This document shows positions 11,451 through 23,665 of a stretch of DNA of 64,000 nucleotides, one piece after another (position 1 is the stretch's first letter; each line of letters begins with the position of its first letter). Location of the stretch: assembly GCA_964020975.1 (NCBI GenBank), contig OZ026612.1, positions 132,790,441 to 132,854,440 on the forward strand, read 5' to 3'. The DNA is from Hermodice carunculata. Taxonomy: Eukaryota; Annelida; Polychaeta; Eunicida; Amphinomidae. The notes below the pieces were generated by a model. That model ran no database searches. It worked only from the letters and a program-made list of their open reading frames with translations, and had not been told where the DNA came from. A program made the position numbers and the translations under genes.

Positions 11451-11726
11451 TTAGCACCTGATTTCTTGATTTGTAATATACATCTATTTAATCATTGATG
11501 GTTAGATGAAACCTGGGCCAACACCCTCAACCAGTTTCTTACAAGGTTTGTGCACATCACTTTTTTCTAAAATGGCTAATAAGTAAATCAAAATAAGTAC
11601 CATTCTGTGGTGAAAATGATAATACAAACATGCTCCCCGTCAAATAGGATGCATGAATCTGTGCAAGTCACTTACACAATTAAGTGGAAAGAGAAGCAAA
11701 ATAAAGTTTCAAAATGGTAAGTATTT

Positions 11727-12610
11727 AAAACAAGAGGCCCATGGGCCTATTGCTCTGCTGGCACCATGGCTGCACCTACATCTTCATTTCAAAGTTGTGA
11801 GTCCTCAAGTGGCTTCTGAACATATAAAGCTAATGTGATTTTAGTGTCTCATTTGTCAACCAGATGGCATTTTGCTCCACATGTAATCATAGCTTATTTG
11901 TGCAATTCTTGTGATGGATATTGTTGCATGTGCCAAGACAACAAAGAGTGAGTCCTTAACTTTATGTCCTCAGTGACCTTGGGATAGAAGATCAAGGTCA
12001 AACAGATTATGTAATACAAGAGGCTCATAGGCCTGGTGCTGCACTGACATTGCCATTGATGTCCAAGCTACACCCTGACATGACAAAATTACTTGTTCCA
12101 ACTTAACAGGCATGATGACCTCAGAAAAATAGGTCAAGGTCACTGATACTACATAACATTCTAGCATTAGACCTGGTCTATATATCTCATAAATATGGTA
12201 GGTATTATCCAATTCCTTTTCCAAATATGGAATTTTATATCTTAAAACAAATTTTGGCTTATAATTTCCATCAAATCATAGGTGCTGCCACTAATATCAT
12301 TAGCAACTTAGACTTTGACCTTCTCCACAATCCATTGGTGAATATCTGCCAAAATTTAAAGATAATAGGTGTTCACACGATTTTCATATTTTGACCCCTA
12401 TATTACATAATATTGTAGGTGGCACCACCAATATCAAAATGGACCTAGATTTTCATACACCCCATAAGTCCTGAAAGTTATACTGGGCTACCTTGAAAAC
12501 TGAGGATGGTATCGTGCTCACAACCCAAAAGTTTATGAATGGACGGAATGACAGGCAGACATGAGCAATCGTATAAGCTCTGCAACCTTATGTCAGCAGA
12601 GCTAAAAATG
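11727..12610 (+). repeat. Interspersed repeat family R3 (hairpin-ended)
   Basis: Starts 'aacaagaggcccatgggcct', a wording I associate with mollusc interspersed repeats, and contains an internal second start at 12015. It ends with 'ggacggaatgacaggcagac', a hairpin and AAAAATG. A second copy lies at 24890-25494. There is no transposase frame. Confidence 0.7.
12576..12603 (+). other. Terminal hairpin of repeat R3
   Basis: AGCTCTGC/GCAGAGCT, a perfect 8-bp stem with a 12-nt loop, followed by AAAAATG. Compared with the R1 stem AGCTCAGC/GCTGAGCT, one base pair has changed on both sides, a compensatory change. Confidence 0.7.
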
Positions 12611-12995
12611 CAACCAGCAGAATTCTGAAAATCATGACTACCCTTATGGATGATATATAGTTGCTATGTAGGATGTTAGCAATGATGAGAAGCAGAAGTG
12701 GGAAATTTATTATGACTTCCGTATTTGTTAGTAATGCTTACCTATCCATTACATTTAGTATACTCTCCATGAGATCCTATCTGCTCCAAGATTTTATCCC
12801 ATCAGAAAAAACCTCCGTCAATATTATATATTGCTCTGGGCTGGAGGACCATGGTGCCTGCTATTGGTTGACCCTGGTACTCATTTCTTGGCCTTTGGTA
12901 TTGACCAATAGTATCAGTTTTTCACCTCAGACTAAACTTGGAATGGTCTGATGCAGGATTGGCTGGGTGGGCTTTTGCGTGGTGGATAAGTATCA

Positions 12996-13970
12996 CAGTA
13001 GTCCCTCCTTTGAGAGGACCAACCCTAGTGCCAAGAAGTGGTTACATGAAGCAGGTGGTGTCCCAAAGGAGGTTCCAACTCTTGCACCACCTGCCTAACA
13101 ACCAAACATTACTTTGAATTCCCATCCACAGTTTAGATTTAAATATGACTGATGTACACTTATTACACCCCATTCCATCTAGCAGTCATGGGTTCACTAA
13201 TGTATTCACCAATGTACACTTATTACACCCCATTCCATCTAGCAGTCATGGGTTCACTCATGTATTCACTGATGTACACTTATTACACCCCATTCCATCT
13301 AGCAGTCATGGGTTCACTCATGTATTCACTAATGTACACTTATTACACCCCATTCCATCTAGCAGTCATGGGTTCACTCATGTATTCACTAATGTACACT
13401 TATTACACCCCATTCCATCTAGCAGTCATGGGTTCCCTCATGTATTCACTAATGTACACTTATTACACCCCATTCCATCTAGCAGTCATGGGTTCACTCA
13501 TGTATTCACTAATGTACACTTATTACACCCCATTCCATCTAGCAGTCATGGGTTCACTCATGTATTCACTGATGTACACATCTTACACCCCACCCCATTC
13601 CATCTTGCAGTCATGGGTTCACTCATGTATTCACTAATGTACACTTATTACACCCCATTCCATCTTGCAGTCATGGGTTCACTCATGTATTTGTATAATA
13701 TATATATATATTTTTTGGATTTTTAAACTGGTTTTGACAAATGAATTTACCAATCTTGGAAGAAATAGGTGGGTTTTACTCATATGAAATGGGGAATTTC
13801 TGGATGAATAAGTGGTCTCTTGGGTCATTTGGGTGATCACTGGTCAGGTTCTGCCGGTGGTCTCCCAAAAGATGTCAAATATCATTAGAAAGTGCTTTCA
13901 CACAGTGAAAATGGTCACATAAGGCAGATGGTCTCCCAAAGGTAGGAGTCTTTCAAAAGAGGGACTACTG
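12996..13970. mobile_element. TIR MITE carrying an internal 60-bp minisatellite
   Basis: The left end is CAGTAGTCCCTCCTTTGAGAGGACC and the right end is TCTTTCAAAAGAGGGACTACTG, a clear terminal inverted repeat. Internal 'ggtctcccaaa' words echo the TIR. The central 550 bp is a tandem array (13142-13692), so the element has grown from within. Related to the other CAGTGG/CAGTAG-ended MITEs here. Confidence 0.65.
13142..13692. repeat. 60-bp minisatellite, about 9 copies
   Basis: Unit: 'gtacacttattacacccc' + 'attccatctagcagtcat' + 'gggttcactcatgtattcactaat'. Copies are almost identical. The eighth has a small duplication ('caccccacccc') that breaks the period. Since 60 is a multiple of three, two frames stay open for 160-190 codons, but these are not genes. 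Confidence 0.95.
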
Positions 13971-14384
13971 TTCTAAAAAATATGGAATATATAATAAATG
14001 TCCCAGATTTGTGTTCTAGTACATTACCAATCCACTATATTTGGTAGATTTATCAACTGAGTGGAGGAGGGAGATCATTCTGACTCCAGGACAGAGGAAT
14101 TGCTTCTCAAAACATTCCACTCAAAAACAAAAATAGATCCCCCAAAGGGATGACTGTATACATTGATATGAAAACCCAGCCTCCAGAGGAAAAGTGCTGT
14201 CACAGGATTCTTAACTAAATCATGGCTGTCACATTGAGGCTGTACATATGCTTTTAAGTGCAAGAAGTTGTCCCTCAACATAGGACAAATCCATCAAATA
14301 AAAATCAGGGAAGTGACCTCCACCAACATGCTGCCATTATGTCACTGAACAAAACCTGTTTAAGAGCATTCAGAAGGATGTGAT

Positions 14385-14458
14385 GCCCTGACTTCATGAG
14401 CTGTGATGGCCCTGACCTCATGACCTGTGATGGCCCTGACCTCATGACCTGTGATCTG
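14385..14458. repeat. Short 24-bp tandem repeat, about 3 copies
   Basis: Units 'ctgtgatggccctgacctca' + 'tgac' repeated with few changes. Confidence 0.8.
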
Positions 14459-16194
14459 GTGTAACTGTCAGAGCTCCAGTATTTTCTGCCCTCACTTAGG
14501 CCAAGTTGATTGGCCTAGTGACCCAGCTAGAGACAGTATTGGTGCAGATTCCTGGAGAATCTGACAAAATTAAAGTCTTCTTCTTGAAAGGTAGGAATAG
14601 CTGACACCTACCTTTCCTGATAGAATCTGTTCTTTTCAAATAGAACTTAAGTGCTTTAACTGCGCAAAGCAAGCTGTCATGATCTTGCTGATCCAAGTTA
14701 GCCAAGGCCTTGATAAAAACAAGTCCACAAAGGTAGTAATCAGCCATTCAGGAGCACATCTTACTCATAAACGGATAGTTAGGTATTGAGAGTACTTCTG
14801 TGTGGTCTTCGGACTGGTCTAATCTGGAGTGGTCAAGGGCATGAATCTCACCCCTCTTGGCCCTGGAGGCCAACATGATCAAAAGACTGTACTTATATGA
14901 CAGATAATCTAATCAAAGTGAGTCCACATCCTTAAGTTAAAAAACTGGTGACTATAGGCCAATGAGAACCGCTGGTAAGTCCCAATGATGGACTACATTG
15001 TGTCTTACTGACCTATCCATAAAAAAGCTCTTAATGAACTGGAAAAGTACCATGCTTGATCCAACATTGGCGCCTTTCATCATAAAAGAGGATGATATAG
15101 ACCTATAGCCTGCTATTGTACAAACCTCCTGGCCTTGATCAAACAGGTGCATAAAAAAGTTGATTATGTCCTGAATGGATACCTTGCAGGGGTCAATATC
15201 GGGATCTTCTTCATCACACCACATGGCAAGCTTTGCCAACTAAAAGTCATACACTTTCAGGGAAGTGGCATAAAGCTTGCTTCTGACAACAGATGCTGTC
15301 ACCTTGTCTAATGCAAAGCCCTTAACAACAGTCTCCAAGTGTGCAGATGGAGTACAGCCAGATTCTGGTTAAAAATGCCAAGTCTTGGTTGTGGCAGCTT
15401 TGTTGCAGATTGCTATGGGTTGTGTCAGGAGGTCCTTGACCATAAGTTTAGGCATGCTTGATGCACTCATCTGCAGGGAAGTCTCCCCATGGGCACCTGA
15501 AAGTCCAGAGACTTTGAGGTGACTATCAGACTCTGCCATTACCCATGGAAAGCTTGATGTTGGATGAAAACTGATTCAGGATCATCTGCAGCATCTGTGT
15601 ACATTGAAAGAGATGACCTAACTCCCACTTGTTGGGGCTTCTGAATGGTGGGTGGCTGTGTGGTAACAGACGACTGGAGCACACCTTCAGGCTGGCTGCA
15701 GAGAAGGGCCTGCTGCTCCTCTGCATCTTATGCTGCCACCCAGTCTGTGGCCACTGTGGACTCTATTGGTTGGTCCCTGCTGCACTTGAACTTGTTCGTC
15801 TGTCCCTGAAATGGTCTACAATTGTTGCTGCCACCGCCCTCTCCACCTTGGGGCTTTTCCCAGCAGGTCTTTGAAGCATAACCATCTGCAGGACATCCAG
15901 GTCAAACAACCATGACTGACCAATGGGTGACGTGGACAGCCATGAACCAAGATGCTGGTTTACTGCTGCCATGTTGATGTACACCTGTAGCTGAAGTAAC
16001 AAGGAGTTGATCTCCAGGGCATGATGCACCCATATAGCCATGGATTATTCTATCTGACTAAAAATGTTGAGGACCTCGTGAATGTTGGGGTCCACATCTG
16101 AGCAGTGGGTGAGCCTGTGCAATACATGTAGTTGGCTTTGTGTTAGGGCCTCTTAGACGTCAGATCCGGAAAGTGCCAGCCAAATGGTCCTGAT

Positions 16195-16392
16195 ATCTGA
16201 GATGATACTTTCAAGGATCCTTAAAGGTAGATATATCTGAGATGATACTTTCAAGGATCCTTAAAGGTAGATATATCTGAGATGATACTTTCAAGAATAC
16301 TTTAAGGTAGGTATATCTGAGATGATACTTTCAAGGATCCTTAAAGGTTGATATATCTGAGATGATACTTTCAAGGATCCTTTAAGGTAGGT
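16195..16392. repeat. 43-bp tandem repeat, about 4.5 copies
   Basis: Units 'atatctgagatgatactttc' + 'aaggatccttaaaggtag' recur with near identity inside the retroelement fossil. Confidence 0.9.
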
Positions 16393-16824
16393 CTATGCCA
16401 TGCGCTGACTTCTTACCAGGGCACAGGGTACTGAACTCCTACACGCAGGTAGACTTAACATCCCAAGTGGAGAGTGGCACCGTGTACATCGTGGGCAGAT
16501 TTCTTGGCTTGGGAAGCAAATCTGACAGGCTGACATTGTGCAACCAGTCAGCTGCCAAGGACCAGCTGCTTCAACATCATCTAGGTCTGCTTCCTGATGT
16601 ACGTGTATGTTGGGAGGGGATCACTAGCTGCTGCTCTTCCTTTGCTCTTTGAGACATCAGCTTCAGAGCTGAGGGTTGCAGCTTTGGTCATCCCAGACCC
16701 TGGCTCCATGATTAGATCTATGTTCTGGGTGGTGACCGTGTTGTCTGGTAGCCCTTCCACATTGCAGTCCTCATGCTTCCTCTTCCTTGTGTGAAGACAA
16801 GCAGTGCTGTTGCTGAGCATATCC

Positions 16825-17064
16825 TTAACTCATTCCATACCAGTCCCTGATTTATCCATATATATTTACCTAGATTTGAGACGACAATTGCATATTTAAA
16901 TTCTTCATGAAAAGAGCTTTTGTTCAAGTACCAACATGCCTATAGTCTCAAGTCAGTGGTTATGGCACTGCCTGGCAAGTCATGCTGCAGCTGCCACAAG
17001 GGCAGCTGCAGCATGTGCCATAACCACTGACTAAGGCCTGTGACTATAGTATGGAATGAGTTAA
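16825..17064. mobile_element. Foldback MITE, family T1, copy A
   Basis: The termini TTAACTCATTCCATAC and GTATGGAATGAGTTAA are perfect inverted repeats with TTAA at each end. A core 'cttcatgaaaagagctttt' precedes an internal hairpin (GTCAGTGGTTATGGCAC... / ...GTGCCATAACCACTGAC). One hairpin arm is about 13 bp shorter than in copy B. It is inserted in the retroelement fossil. Confidence 0.85.
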
Positions 17065-18250
17065 CCATCTCCCCTGCTGACATGTTTGGAATGACTGTAG
17101 GATGCAGATGCTGCTGCTGCAAGAAGCGCTAGGACTCTCTCCTGATGTACAAGAGGCTATCAAGGAGGGTGCTTGGTCAACACCAGAAACTGTAGGCTAT
17201 AAAGTCAGAATGGGTCTCTGTTTCCACCAAAGCATGACTTCTCATACACCTGATGGGCCCCTTACCAATCACTGAGGGAATCCGTGGGGACAGTGAGGGC
17301 GTACTGTGATGCTTCCTTCTCAATGACAATGGAGATGGACAATGTGGAGTACCTTGCTGAAGTGTGGTGTGCTGGGCTGGCCAGGGAAACCAGATCAGTG
17401 AGTGGGCTACTATGCCTGATATTTGGTGCCTCAGGTCATTGGCAGGTAGTTGGACCCAGGGAGGAGGTGATTGGAGCCAGTGAATGATGGTGAAATGGAG
17501 ACAGAGATGGCACTGAAGAGCATGTAGGTGGAGCAGCCAGAGACGGGTCCCTTTCTCTGTGAAAATGGTGAGGGGTGAGGGGGAGAGTGTTCTGGTGACT
17601 GTTCTCTTGGCCTGCAGGATATGTACTCTGTAGTACAGGGCCCAGTCGATCCCGGTGACAAAGACTGCATCCGCCACAATGGGGTGTGAGACTGGGAGTG
17701 AGACTTTCCCTGCTGCTATTTCCTATGTTTGTTGCAGTGCTGCTGCTCTGCCCTCTGTACCTTCTCCCCATCCTGGTCTTCCTCAATGGAACACATAGAA
17801 GGTATTGACTGTGGAGCCGGGATCCTCTGTGATGGAGGGAGACCAGGAGCCTCCAGAGGCTGGGCTTGCACCAGGGCCTGTACCTGATCCTGTAGGGAAT
17901 CCTGGAGCTGTGACAGCATCAATGGAACCTGCCTATTAATGATGCCCACTTTAAAGTCCTGGAGTGCAGCCTTATCCAGACTGTGCATTATACAAACTGT
18001 GCCAGAGAACTAACTGCATTTTCAGATGTAGTCAATCTGGCTCCATGTGTAGCTGGTGTGGATGCTGGTAACTTGGCTGCTTTTGATTATGAACTTGGTA
18101 AATTGATGATGGTTGGCGTGGGCCTGCTGATACTGGATGAACAGACTGGGACTGAAGATGAAAGAGACGCTATAGCCTGACTCATGGCCTGCTTCATCGT
18201 CCTCTTCTGTTCGGACTTCAGGTCTGCCTTGGCCACCTTCTGCCAATATT

Positions 18251-18746
18251 GGCAGGACAATTCTTACACACAGGGGTTATCCTGGGAGCATCTAACACCT
18301 CTGATGAGCTCCCAGCAACGATGGCAGTGCTGATGATCGTCTCAACTAGCTATGGCATGTCCTTTGGTATTCCACTTACCAAAGCTGTCACCAGATATCA
18401 TCCTGTAGACAACGAAGAGTGGGAACAGCACCACCAAGTTGACTTAGAAATGGGAGTGCCCTACAGAACTAAAATAACTACATCCAAAAGTGCACTATTC
18501 CATAATCTTCAACCTAAAGTTGCAGGTTTGATCAGATAACAGACAGGATGAAAGTCAAAACTGAACAAAAAGCTCTATAGAGCAGAATATGTACATAAAT
18601 ATAAAAGCTGTCAAAGACAGAAAACTGATGTTATTGGTCAACATTGGAGATCAAGTGATGGGCTCTGAATCAACCTCTCCAAGGTGTCACAGTCCTTCAG
18701 CTCAGTCGAATATATACAGAGGTTTTTCTGATGGGATAAAATTTTG
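18251..18746. other. No gene seen
   Basis: Unique sequence at the edge of the retroelement fossil. The 96-codon plus-strand frame (18249-18539) shows no domain that I recognise. Confidence 0.25.
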
Positions 18747-18926
18747 GAGTGGAATCTGTCTTCAGGGACCACCACCCACAGGACCTGTGATAAATGGTCC
18801 TTTCTGACAGGTGGTTCCTTAAGGCAGGTAAAATTAAACTAAAATATGCTATTGGGGATGTTGAGACTGGTCCTTTAGCACAGGTGGTCCCTTAGCAGGG
18901 GTGGGCTCATAGGCAGGTTCTACTGC
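18747..18926. mobile_element. TIR MITE of the CAGTGG-ACCTG group
   Basis: The left end is approximately AGTGGAATCTGTCTTCAGGGACC. The right end 'ggctcataggcaggttctactg' reads CAGTAGAACCTGCC on the other strand. Internal words such as 'ggtccctta' and 'aggtggt' are shared with the element at 40714-40888. Confidence 0.5.
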
Positions 18927-19120
18927 GTAGATACAATCTCATCTAGATCATACCAAATGTAGTGGATAGGTAAGGTATGGCACAAATGTCAATCCTTTCA
19001 TTCACAGACTGCTTAGTATTGAAATGGTTAAACCTTATAAAAACTTACCAGTTATTCAATTTTCTCTTTTTAGTATGAAACCAGTGAGTTGGAAAAATGG
19101 GAATAAGAGGAAGAGGACTG
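18927..19120. other. No gene seen
   Basis: Short unique sequence without coding signal. Confidence 0.2.
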
Positions 19121-19700
19121 CTACAGTCCTGTGCTCAGTAGATCTTGCATGCACCCTAAATCAAAATCATTAAAATTTGGCTTTGACCTTGGGAATTCGA
19201 TGGAGATCAAATTTATGTGAACAATATATTAACTGAGAATCAAGGGACCCCAAGATGTGTCCCTGTTATTTCAAAGCAATTGGCATAGTACTTTCAGATG
19301 AGTGTTTTTGTGATGGAGGAATGGATGGATGGGTGGATGGATGAATGAAAACCTGAAGCATTGCTCTAGTTTAAACTTGGAAGATACCAACCCAAGGTGC
19401 ATCTCTGCCAAGTTTGAAGGAGATCTGGTAAATGATTTTGGAGAAAAAAATGCACATATACATCCATGTACCCCATGCTAACATGTACTAATCTTAAGTA
19501 TTACACAAATAAAATTCCTTAAAATTCCTTAAGTCAGAAAATAATAGCAGGGCTATTGAACAGATTGGTAGAGGCTTAGCCAAAGGTACACAATGTATTT
19601 TCATCAAGTTTGAAGAAAACCCAGCCACTAGTTTTTAAGAAGTTGAACATTACCAAAACATGTTCACCTGACCAATGACAGTTCAGCAAAACTTGAAAAA
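19121..19700 (+). repeat. Decayed R1/R3-type interspersed repeat
   Basis: Contains 'ctttgaccttggg', 'accccaagatgtgtccctg', 'ggatggatgggtggatgga', then a second module 'ccaagtttgaaggagatctgg...ttttggagaa'. Modules match the order in R1 but are diverged. Confidence 0.5.
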
Positions 19701-19989
19701 CGAAAAACAAACCAGAGTATCTGTGCATACATTTATGTATTCAGTTGAATCCAGACATTTCAGCTATTTATGATTCATCTTATGTTGGCAGAACAGTTGT
19801 GTACTAGTGGGGTTGATTAAATTAGTGTGACCAGCAGGAGTTAATTATTCGTAGAAGTTAAAGTTACTAGTGGCAAAGCAGGTGCAGGCTGGTAAAAGGC
19901 CAGCAAACCATACAGACACAAATGACAGCAGTTGATTACTAACACCGCAGCAATTAACTTGTCTCATGTAATGCAGCAGTTCCTATGTA

Positions 19990-20147
19990 CATGGCCACAG
20001 TTAGACAGCTTTCCTTGGTGGCCAAGAAAGCTGTTGATATGGGGCAGGGCATCATGGTAGATGCTATCTGCCATTCTCACAAAACAGGTCTTCCGCTAAT
20101 GAGAAAACCTTGAAGCAGATGACAGTTTGAGTGGGTAAGGGTTAACC
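19990..20147. mobile_element. Partial foldback MITE, family T3
   Basis: Holds a shortened hairpin (ACAGCTTTCCTTGG...CCAAGAAAGCTGTTGA) followed by 'atggggcagggcatcat', 'atctgccattctca' and 'ttgaagcagatgacagttt', ending 'gggtaagggttaa'. This matches the right half of the 3656-3980 element. The left end is missing. Confidence 0.55.
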
Positions 20148-20228
20148 CTTTCTGGTACAAGCTTCTGACTAATATCATAAGCACCTGTATGGCAATGCTG
20201 TCTGCTTCAAGTTTCATTAAATGTTTCC

Positions 20229-20477
20229 TTAACTCATTCCATACCAGTCCCTGATTTTTCCCTATATACCTAGATTTAAGATGACAATTGCATATTTAAA
20301 TTATTCATGAAAAGAGCTTTCGTTCAAGTACCAACATGCCTATAGTCGTAAGTCAGTGGTTCTGGCACTGCCTGGCAAGTGATGCTGCAGCTGCTACAAG
20401 GGCAGTTGCAGCATCACTTGCCAGGCAGTGCCAGAACCACTGACCAAGGCCTGTGACCATAGTATGGAATGAGTTAA
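20229..20477. mobile_element. Foldback MITE, family T1, copy B
   Basis: TTAACTCATTCCATAC and GTATGGAATGAGTTAA ends. The internal hairpin (about 20351-20443) has arms of about 42 bp that match almost perfectly around a short loop near 'ctacaaggg'. This is the fullest of the three T1 copies in the window. Confidence 0.88.
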
Positions 20478-22609
20478 AATATTAATGAGAATTTGACCTC
20501 TCAAAAAAAGCATGACCCTGGTTAAAAAAAAAGAAAAAAATGTGATATGTTTTGTCTTGTGCTGGGCTGCACACCAGTGCCCTATACACACCCGGGTAAA
20601 CTTTTGACTTTTTATATTTACAAGGGTGGACAAGGAGAGAACTTGTTTTTAACAGTCATGTACATGTAGTTGGCTCAGTTAATGGTGCCAGTAACATTAG
20701 TACTTGATACCAGAACAAACCGACCGATTTGTGATTGCTACTTTTGAGTGGAAAAGAGTAAAGTATTTATCGTGGTTCGGTGCTGCATGAGTCCTATATA
20801 TGTTTTTCTATGATTTATCTTTATTTCTTAATTTATCAATTATTTAATATTTTTTAACAATAGCAGCAGTGTTGTGTTTTCCAGGTTATGAGTTGTGCCT
20901 GCATAGCATTTAACCCAGTCTAGGAAACTGCATGGACCACAAACGCTGCTGAAACATTGTCACATGGTTGAAGCCAAATGCACCCTAAGTGGTTTATATG
21001 AATACCACTAGGTGGCAGCCTAAGTTAATTGCCAGCTGGTGAGGACTGAATAGACAGCATATGTGCTTTGATAAACCCACATCTTATGAGTTACTTGTTT
21101 GCTGTGACAGCTGAACAGTACAAGCTGAACAGTACAAATGGAAATGTCTGATAAAAAAAAAAAAAAAAAAAAGAAAGAAAAAATGACCATTTAGGAGGGT
21201 TCATAAAGTGTATGAAGCAATATATTAAACCCCCGCGGTGTGGACATGAATACATGCTCATGTGGAGACAATTAAGGACATGGACCTGCTATTTAACAAC
21301 CTAAAGGCACTTATGCATATTGGTAATCACATTTATGGTTTGTTACTTGAAGATTACCTATAAATATTTAAGTGTATTTGGATGTAAGTAAGGACTGATG
21401 CAATTGACAGAATTATTCTGCCACATGTATGCAAGGCTTTCTAATTGGCACTTAGAGAATTAGACTTCTGCAGCAGACCTTGCTGTGTCTCCATCTCCAA
21501 GGTAACCTGTTTGTGCTTACTTTATTAGCTTAGTTTTGTTTTCATTACACTACCTTTCACCATGTTCCCCAAAGTACTTTACCATGCGCGTCACAGTGGA
21601 GGCAAAGTGTGGTAACCAGGGTGTGAGAGTATGAAAGGCGAGGCTATCGTGTCAAGATGCTTGACTGTTACAATCACATTTGCTGAACAACAGTCACAAT
21701 ACATTGTGGGTGACAGGAGATTTATATGATCTCCTCGATATATTACAAATCATACATTTGTAGTGTTAGAGGCTCAAGCTGAAGAGAATTAAAAAATGGG
21801 TGCTGCATATTTGTTGTTGGCAAATAGACGTTCAATCTTCTTCTGAGATTAAATTTCCCATGACACCATGATAGATAACTTTGTGGGTTGTAGTTTTATT
21901 GGCTTATAACATCTGAAAACCTCAGCAAAATTAAATATAACCTAGCACAGCCATGGACAGGTCGTCAGGCACTGCTGGGGTGTGATCAGGACTGTGTCGC
22001 ATTTTGCACACAACCTTGCCATGTAAGAGATATTAAGCAGACGAAAGACGCTGCGCATGAGGCAGAGATGCTGTGCATAAGGCACTGGGGGCACCACTTG
22101 TTATTGGAGCTGCTGGCATCTTGGACCAGTAAATCCTGGCAGCATGCAGTCACCTGCAACCCTCCAGTGCTTCATGTGGTCACCATACTGCACCCCTGCA
22201 GCAACATGTCCCACATCTGCAGCATTGTCTTTGCTCAATCTTTTTTTTTTTTTGGTCTTGTTTTTGTTCAAGGGTGAATTATGTACTGTAGAAGCAGGGT
22301 TAGACTGCCAAGGCATAATGCAAACCACACATTACTAGCATCTATAATTGTGCACCCTTGTCAAGCGGTCAAGTGATTCTTTGTCTGGCGCTATCTCTTG
22401 GTCTCTGTTGTCGCATTCTCACTTTTTGCCTCTCTAACACCTGATGGGCTTAGGCCACTATTTCACTGCTATTTGGTGAAGTAAAAAGATGGCAGCTCAT
22501 TTTGATAAACCCTGTCAATCATAAGTTCTTTTATTTTCCTGGAAGTGATTTTAAAAATACCATTGTTTTAGTCATTAATGTTAAATCCAGTCATGTGATT
22601 CTACTGATC
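20478..22609. other. No gene seen
   Basis: About 2.1 kb of mostly unique AT-rich sequence with an A-run at 21152-21171 and a T-run at 22241-22252. Short frames show no domain or convincing splice context. Confidence 0.3.
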
Positions 22610-23665
22610 ATTAGGCTAGGGAGCTCCTGGCATCGAACCCGACAGCTCCACCTATCATGTGGGCCAGTGATCTCCCAGCATCATACCAGACAGCTTCAGC
22701 AATCATGTTGGCCATTGATTTCCTGGCATCATAAAATACAATTCCACCCATCTTGTAGGCTAGTGATCCCCTGGCATCATACTAGACAGCTCCACCAATC
22801 AAGCAGGCCAGTGATCTGGCATCATACCAGAGCTCCACACATCAAATAGGCCAGTGATCTCCTGGAATGACACCAGACAGCTCCACTCATCATGTAGGCC
22901 AGTGATCTCCTCGCATCATACCAGACATCTCCAGCCATCATGTATGCCAGTGGTCTCCTGGCATCATACCAGACAGTTCCACGTACCATGTAGGCCAGTG
23001 ATCTCCTTGCATCACACCAGAGAGCTCCACCCATCATGTAGGCCAGTGATCTCCTGGCATCACACCAGACAGCTCGACCCTTCATGTAGGCCAGTGATCT
23101 CATGGCATCATACCAGAGCTCTACCCATCATGTAAGTCAGTGATCTCCTGGCATCAATCCAGATAGCTCCACCCATCATGCAGTCCAGTGATCTACTGGC
23201 ATCACACTAGACAACTCCACCCATCATGTAGGCCAGTGATCTCCAGGCATCATACCAGACAGCTCCACCTATCATGTAGGCCAACAGTTTCCTGGCATCA
23301 TACAATTCCACCTATCATGTAGGCCAGTGATCTGGTGGCATCATACCAGTGCTCTATCCATCGTGCAAGCCAGTGATCTCCTGGCAACAAACCAGAAAGC
23401 TCCACGCATCATGCAGGCCAGTGATCTCCTGGCATCATACCAGACAGCTCCACCTATCATGTATGCCAGTGATATCCTGGCATCACACCAGACAGCTCCA
23501 CCTGTCATGTAGGCCAGTGGTCTCCTGGCATCACACCAGAGAGCTCCACGCATCATGTAGGCAAGTGATCTGGCATCATACCAGGGCTCTACCCATTATG
23601 TAAGCCAGTGATTTCCTGGCATCAAACCATATAGCTCCACCCATCCTGTAGGCCAATGATCTTGC
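22610..23665. repeat. 48-bp minisatellite, about 22 copies
   Basis: Consensus 'atcatgtaggccagtgatct' + 'cctggcatcataccagacag' + 'ctccaccc'. Spacing of 48 bp is seen at 23417-23465. Some units are shortened by about 10 bp ('gtgatctggcatcataccagagctc'), a recurring variant. Because 48 is a multiple of three, several His/Ser- or Met/Ala-rich frames stay open. Confidence 0.93.

Larger units (their letters stand above)
14490..18250 (-). mobile_element. Fossil tyrosine-recombinase retroelement (DIRS-like), broken
   Basis: The minus strand carries pieces resembling the tyrosine recombinase (integrase-like) of DIRS-type retroelements: a core-binding part around 14950-15240 and a more C-terminal part around 14496-14750. 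Upstream, about 15760-18250, lie Pro/Gln-rich and coiled pieces that could be gag-like. I could not recognise reverse transcriptase or RNase H, so it may be internally deleted, or may be a Crypton-like element. It is clearly broken in many places and old. A 43-bp tandem array (16195-16392) and a TTAA MITE (16825-17064) lie within it. Ends and terminal repeats were not identified. Confidence 0.5.

Noticed and set aside
13145-13726. 193-codon plus frame with 20-residue repeats
   Set aside because: It comes from a 60-bp minisatellite inside a MITE, with a second frame open to the same extent.
16195-16392. Tandem 43-bp units as possible long terminal repeats
   Set aside because: Too short and arranged head-to-tail inside the fossil, so a simple tandem array fits better.
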